This document shows, one piece after another, positions 62,018 to 64,000 of a stretch of 64,000 nucleotides of DNA. The number at the start of each line of letters is the position of its first letter. Position 1 is the stretch's first letter. This stretch comes from Pontibacter burrus. Lineage in GTDB: Bacteria; Bacteroidota; Bacteroidia; Cytophagales; Hymenobacteraceae. The notes beneath the pieces are model-generated. The model saw only the letters and a program-made list of their open reading frames with translations, ran no database searches and had not been told where the DNA came from. Location of the stretch: assembly GCF_010686685.1 (NCBI RefSeq), contig NZ_JAAGWD010000002.1, positions 496,001 through 560,000 of the forward strand, given 5' to 3'. The translations under genes were made by a program, and so were the position numbers.

Positions 62018-63739
62018 CTACTTTTTAAGCATAAAGGCACTCACATCGTAAGTAGGCTGCAGCCCCGATACTTTTGTGTTCTGGAAGCGGTTATGGATGG
62101 CAATACGCTCTTTCTGGTAATAAAGCGTCAGAAAAGTAGCTTCATCCTGCATCACTACCTGCAATTGCTTAAGAAGGGCAGCTTTTTCTTTTTTGTCTGA
62201 TGCTTTGTTGATGTCGTCCAGTAACTTGTCTGTTGCTGCATTTCCGAAGCCTGTATAGTTTGTCCCACCTAAAGCAGCATAAGATGTATGCAGGATAGGT
62301 TTAAAGTTGAAGGCAAACGGATTACCATTTATTGGTCTGAAGAATAGTTCAAAAGTATGGTTTCGTGAGTTCTGCGAGAAAAGACCGCTTTCCTGAGCCT
62401 CTACCTGTACCGGAATACCCAGTTTACCTGCACTATCTTTAAAAATCAGCGCAGTGGTTTCTACTACATTGTTTCCGGCTTTGTAAATGGCGGTTATAGT
62501 TAGTTGCTGTTCTTTACCATCTATCGTTTTATACCAGCCCTTGCTACGCTGCTGCCAGCCAGCCTGCTCAAGCAGCTGTTTGGCTTTGGTAATGTCGTAT
62601 TTATAAGGCTTTAATCCTGTGTTATAGTATTCTGTTACCGCAGGCGGCACTATGCCTACAGTTGGGGTGGCGTAAGACTGTTGTGTAACTTTTATGATGT
62701 TTTCAGTATCCAGCAGGTGCGCAATGGCCTGTCGCGTGCGCTTATCCTTAAACTTAGGCAACCGGCTATTCAGGCCGGTATAAATAGCTGCATATGAGTC
62801 CGGGGTATGCAGGTTATAGTCTTTTAAGACGCCTTGGTTCTGCTTTAGTTCATCAAAATCCAGTGCGGGAATATCGCTCAGTACATCCAGTTGCTGGTTT
62901 TTTAGGGAGAGGATGGCAGTAGTGTTATCAGGAATAACATGAAAGATGATGCGTTCTGGATTAGCTGTAAGGTTAGAGATCTCCAGATTGTTTCCCCACC
63001 AGTTTTCTTTCCGGCGAAGCATTACGGATTGCCCCGGTATCCACTCTTCAAGCAGATAACCGGCGCTACCTTGTAATATCTTGCCACTATTATTGTATAC
63101 CGGTGTATTAAAGCGGGCCGCATAAGCCTTTAGGTAATCATTGTTCTCAAGCTTGGAAAGGCTGTCTGAGAATGCGGCTACCGGTATGTTCTTAAGTTGT
63201 TGTTCTGGATCGTATAGGTAGGCTGGCAGTATAAAGAAATCTCCGGAAAGCAATTCCATTTCAGGTGTGAAGCCATCACACACAAAAGTAAATTTCCGAT
63301 TATTCGCTTTATCCGGCAACAGGTCCCTTATAAAAGCTACCTGCGGTTTAATGTGCTCGTTCTGCAATAAGGGTGCTTTAAGCACCTTAAGCGTAAAAGC
63401 TACGTCGTCCGATGTTACAGCCGTCCCGTTTGCCCACCTGGCTTCTTCGCGGATTTCGTAGGTAATGTAAGTTACAGCGTCTTTTTGCTCTATGTGTGGC
63501 ATGCTCTTGGCCAACACTGGTTTAAGCTGTCCATCAGCCAAATCCGGTCCCAATAAGCTTTGGAACAAGAGGTTGTTGATCTGCATGCCGGCAGCATCGG
63601 AGAAGTTTATAGGGCTTAATGTGTGCGGCTCAGCGGCCAATCTTACCCTAACTACATCTGGTTGCTCCTGCGGTTGCGGTTGCGAGCAAAAAGAAAAAAG
63701 TAATACAAAACTTAAGAAAAATACGGAGAGGTTCCTCAT
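62018..63739 (-). CDS. ABC transporter peptide-type substrate-binding lipoprotein
   Basis: The 573-residue solute-binding protein is of the SBP_bac_5 family (oligopeptide/dipeptide/nickel). The N-terminus MRNLSVFFLSFVLLFSFCSQPQPQEQ has a hydrophobic signal with Cys18 for probable lipidation, though the lipobox is weak. Then VRLAAEPHTLSPINFSDAAGMQINNLLFQSLL, EIREEARWANGTAVTSDDVAFTLKVL, and SYAAIYTGLNSRLPKFKDKRTRQAIAHLLD are standard family blocks. It binds the ligand in the periplasm and hands it to the DppB/DppC-like pair, whose genes follow after 7 bp. No ATPase gene is in the window on either side. Confidence 0.93.
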   Translation of the reverse strand: MRNLSVFFLSFVLLFSFCSQPQPQEQPDVVRVRLAAEPHTLSPINFSDAAGMQINNLLFQSLLGPDLADGQLKPVLAKSMPHIEQKDAVTYITYEIREEARWANGTAVTSDDVAFTLKVLKAPLLQNEHIKPQVAFIRDLLPDKANNRKFTFVCDGFTPEMELLSGDFFILPAYLYDPEQQLKNIPVAAFSDSLSKLENNDYLKAYAARFNTPVYNNSGKILQGSAGYLLEEWIPGQSVMLRRKENWWGNNLEISNLTANPERIIFHVIPDNTTAILSLKNQQLDVLSDIPALDFDELKQNQGVLKDYNLHTPDSYAAIYTGLNSRLPKFKDKRTRQAIAHLLDTENIIKVTQQSYATPTVGIVPPAVTEYYNTGLKPYKYDITKAKQLLEQAGWQQRSKGWYKTIDGKEQQLTITAIYKAGNNVVETTALIFKDSAGKLGIPVQVEAQESGLFSQNSRNHTFELFFRPINGNPFAFNFKPILHTSYAALGGTNYTGFGNAATDKLLDDINKASDKKEKAALLKQLQVVMQDEATFLTLYYQKERIAIHNRFQNTKVSGLQPTYDVSAFMLKK

Positions 63740-63807
63740 CTCGAAAATGTCCTTTGGCTAAAAGTAATCTTCAGCAAGATAAGGAAAAGCGTATTAAGTT
63801 TTCTTAA

Positions 63808-63996
63808 TTAATCATACCAGTTGCCTGTGCCACCTTCTACGTTGGTGCTGCCATCTGGAGGAGTTGTTGACTGGCTTGTCTGATGCGATTGAGCTTTGAT
63901 TTCCTGAGCTTTTTTCTCGGCAGCAACTTTGTCCGGGTTAACGCCTCCTAAAATTGTTGCGATTTGCAGAATTACGGAAACTACGATTTCTATCAT
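63808..63996 (-). CDS. Small protein of unknown function
   Basis: The 62-residue ORF starts at the ATG at 63996, four bases from the window edge, so the true start could lie outside. The N-terminal MIEIVVSVILQIATILGG is a hydrophobic segment fitting one membrane anchor. The rest is charged and polar (PDKVAAEKKAQEIKAQSHQ) with a Thr/Ser/Pro/Gly-rich tail ending NWYD. No family is recognised. It is on the same strand as the importer operon, 68 bp upstream of the binding-protein start. Confidence 0.5.
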   Translation of the reverse strand: MIEIVVSVILQIATILGGVNPDKVAAEKKAQEIKAQSHQTSQSTTPPDGSTNVEGGTGNWYD

Positions 63997-64000
63997 GGCT

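Noticed and set aside
1..64000. CRISPR array or intact insertion sequence
   Set aside because: No regularly spaced direct repeats and no transposase with a DDE motif or terminal inverted repeats were seen; the only mobile traces are the integrase remnant, the RadC-like genes and the tRNA-fragment relics.

Overview
The window is a piece of a Bacteroidota chromosome, most likely from the Cytophagales/Hymenobacteraceae (Pontibacter-like). Supporting signs are a SusC/SusD pair, TonB-linked receptors with carboxypeptidase-like N-terminal domains, a type IX secretion sorting tail, DUF6443-type RHS proteins, no clear Shine-Dalgarno sequences, and a cyanophycin gene set. The genus is an inference; no rRNA or complete tRNA is present to confirm it.

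Region 1 (1-17.2 kb) is a polymorphic-toxin neighbourhood. It begins with the 3' part of a T9SS-exported surface protein. A 1040-residue RHS-partner protein follows, whose C-terminus is broken by a deletion/frameshift. Next is an 1875-residue RHS protein with Ig-like domains, DUF6443, YD repeats, an RHS core and an AT-rich tip carrying an HEERH zinc-peptidase motif. A signal-peptide protein that overlaps its stop codon is the candidate immunity protein. An orphan RHS core plus a second toxin tip and a second overlapping small gene lie just downstream. A coiled-coil/beta-rich envelope protein and a RadC-like JAB-domain gene close the region. A decayed RadC copy in the same orientation lies on the far side of the RHS genes.

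Region 2 (17.2-36.7 kb) starts at a relict integration site: a tRNA 3'-end fragment, a nonsense-mutated tyrosine recombinase and a Fic-domain remnant. It then holds a probable four-gene minus-strand operon (C45-type acyltransferase/hydrolase, serine hydrolase, TonB-type receptor, SnoaL-like protein), a PDZ-alpha/beta hydrolase, an AraC regulator, a luciferase-like oxidoreductase, a SusC/SusD pair, and a truncated second copy of the C45 gene that is identical to the first over 334 bp. The region ends at a second copy of the tRNA fragment plus hairpin.

Region 3 (36.7-48.9 kb) is metabolic and envelope-related: a cupin/hydrolase/SDR operon, an AraC regulator, an exported amidohydrolase with an ankyrin protein, a DUF998 membrane protein, and an S51 cyanophycinase-AI-2E transporter-MprF-like operon followed by a divergent HdeD-like gene. 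A third, weaker tRNA-fragment relic lies near 48.87 kb.

Region 4 (49-64 kb) is built around nitrogen storage: isoaspartyl peptidase, cyanophycin synthetase, and a second cyanophycinase split by a one-base frameshift. It also has a PAS histidine kinase, a Kup potassium transporter, a STAS-like protein, a small peptide gene with overlapping GxxxG motifs, and a peptide-type ABC importer (binding protein plus two permeases, no ATPase). CphA polymerises Asp-Arg dipeptides, S51 cyanophycinase releases beta-Asp-Arg, and isoaspartyl peptidase splits it, so the steps for making and using the polymer are all encoded here.
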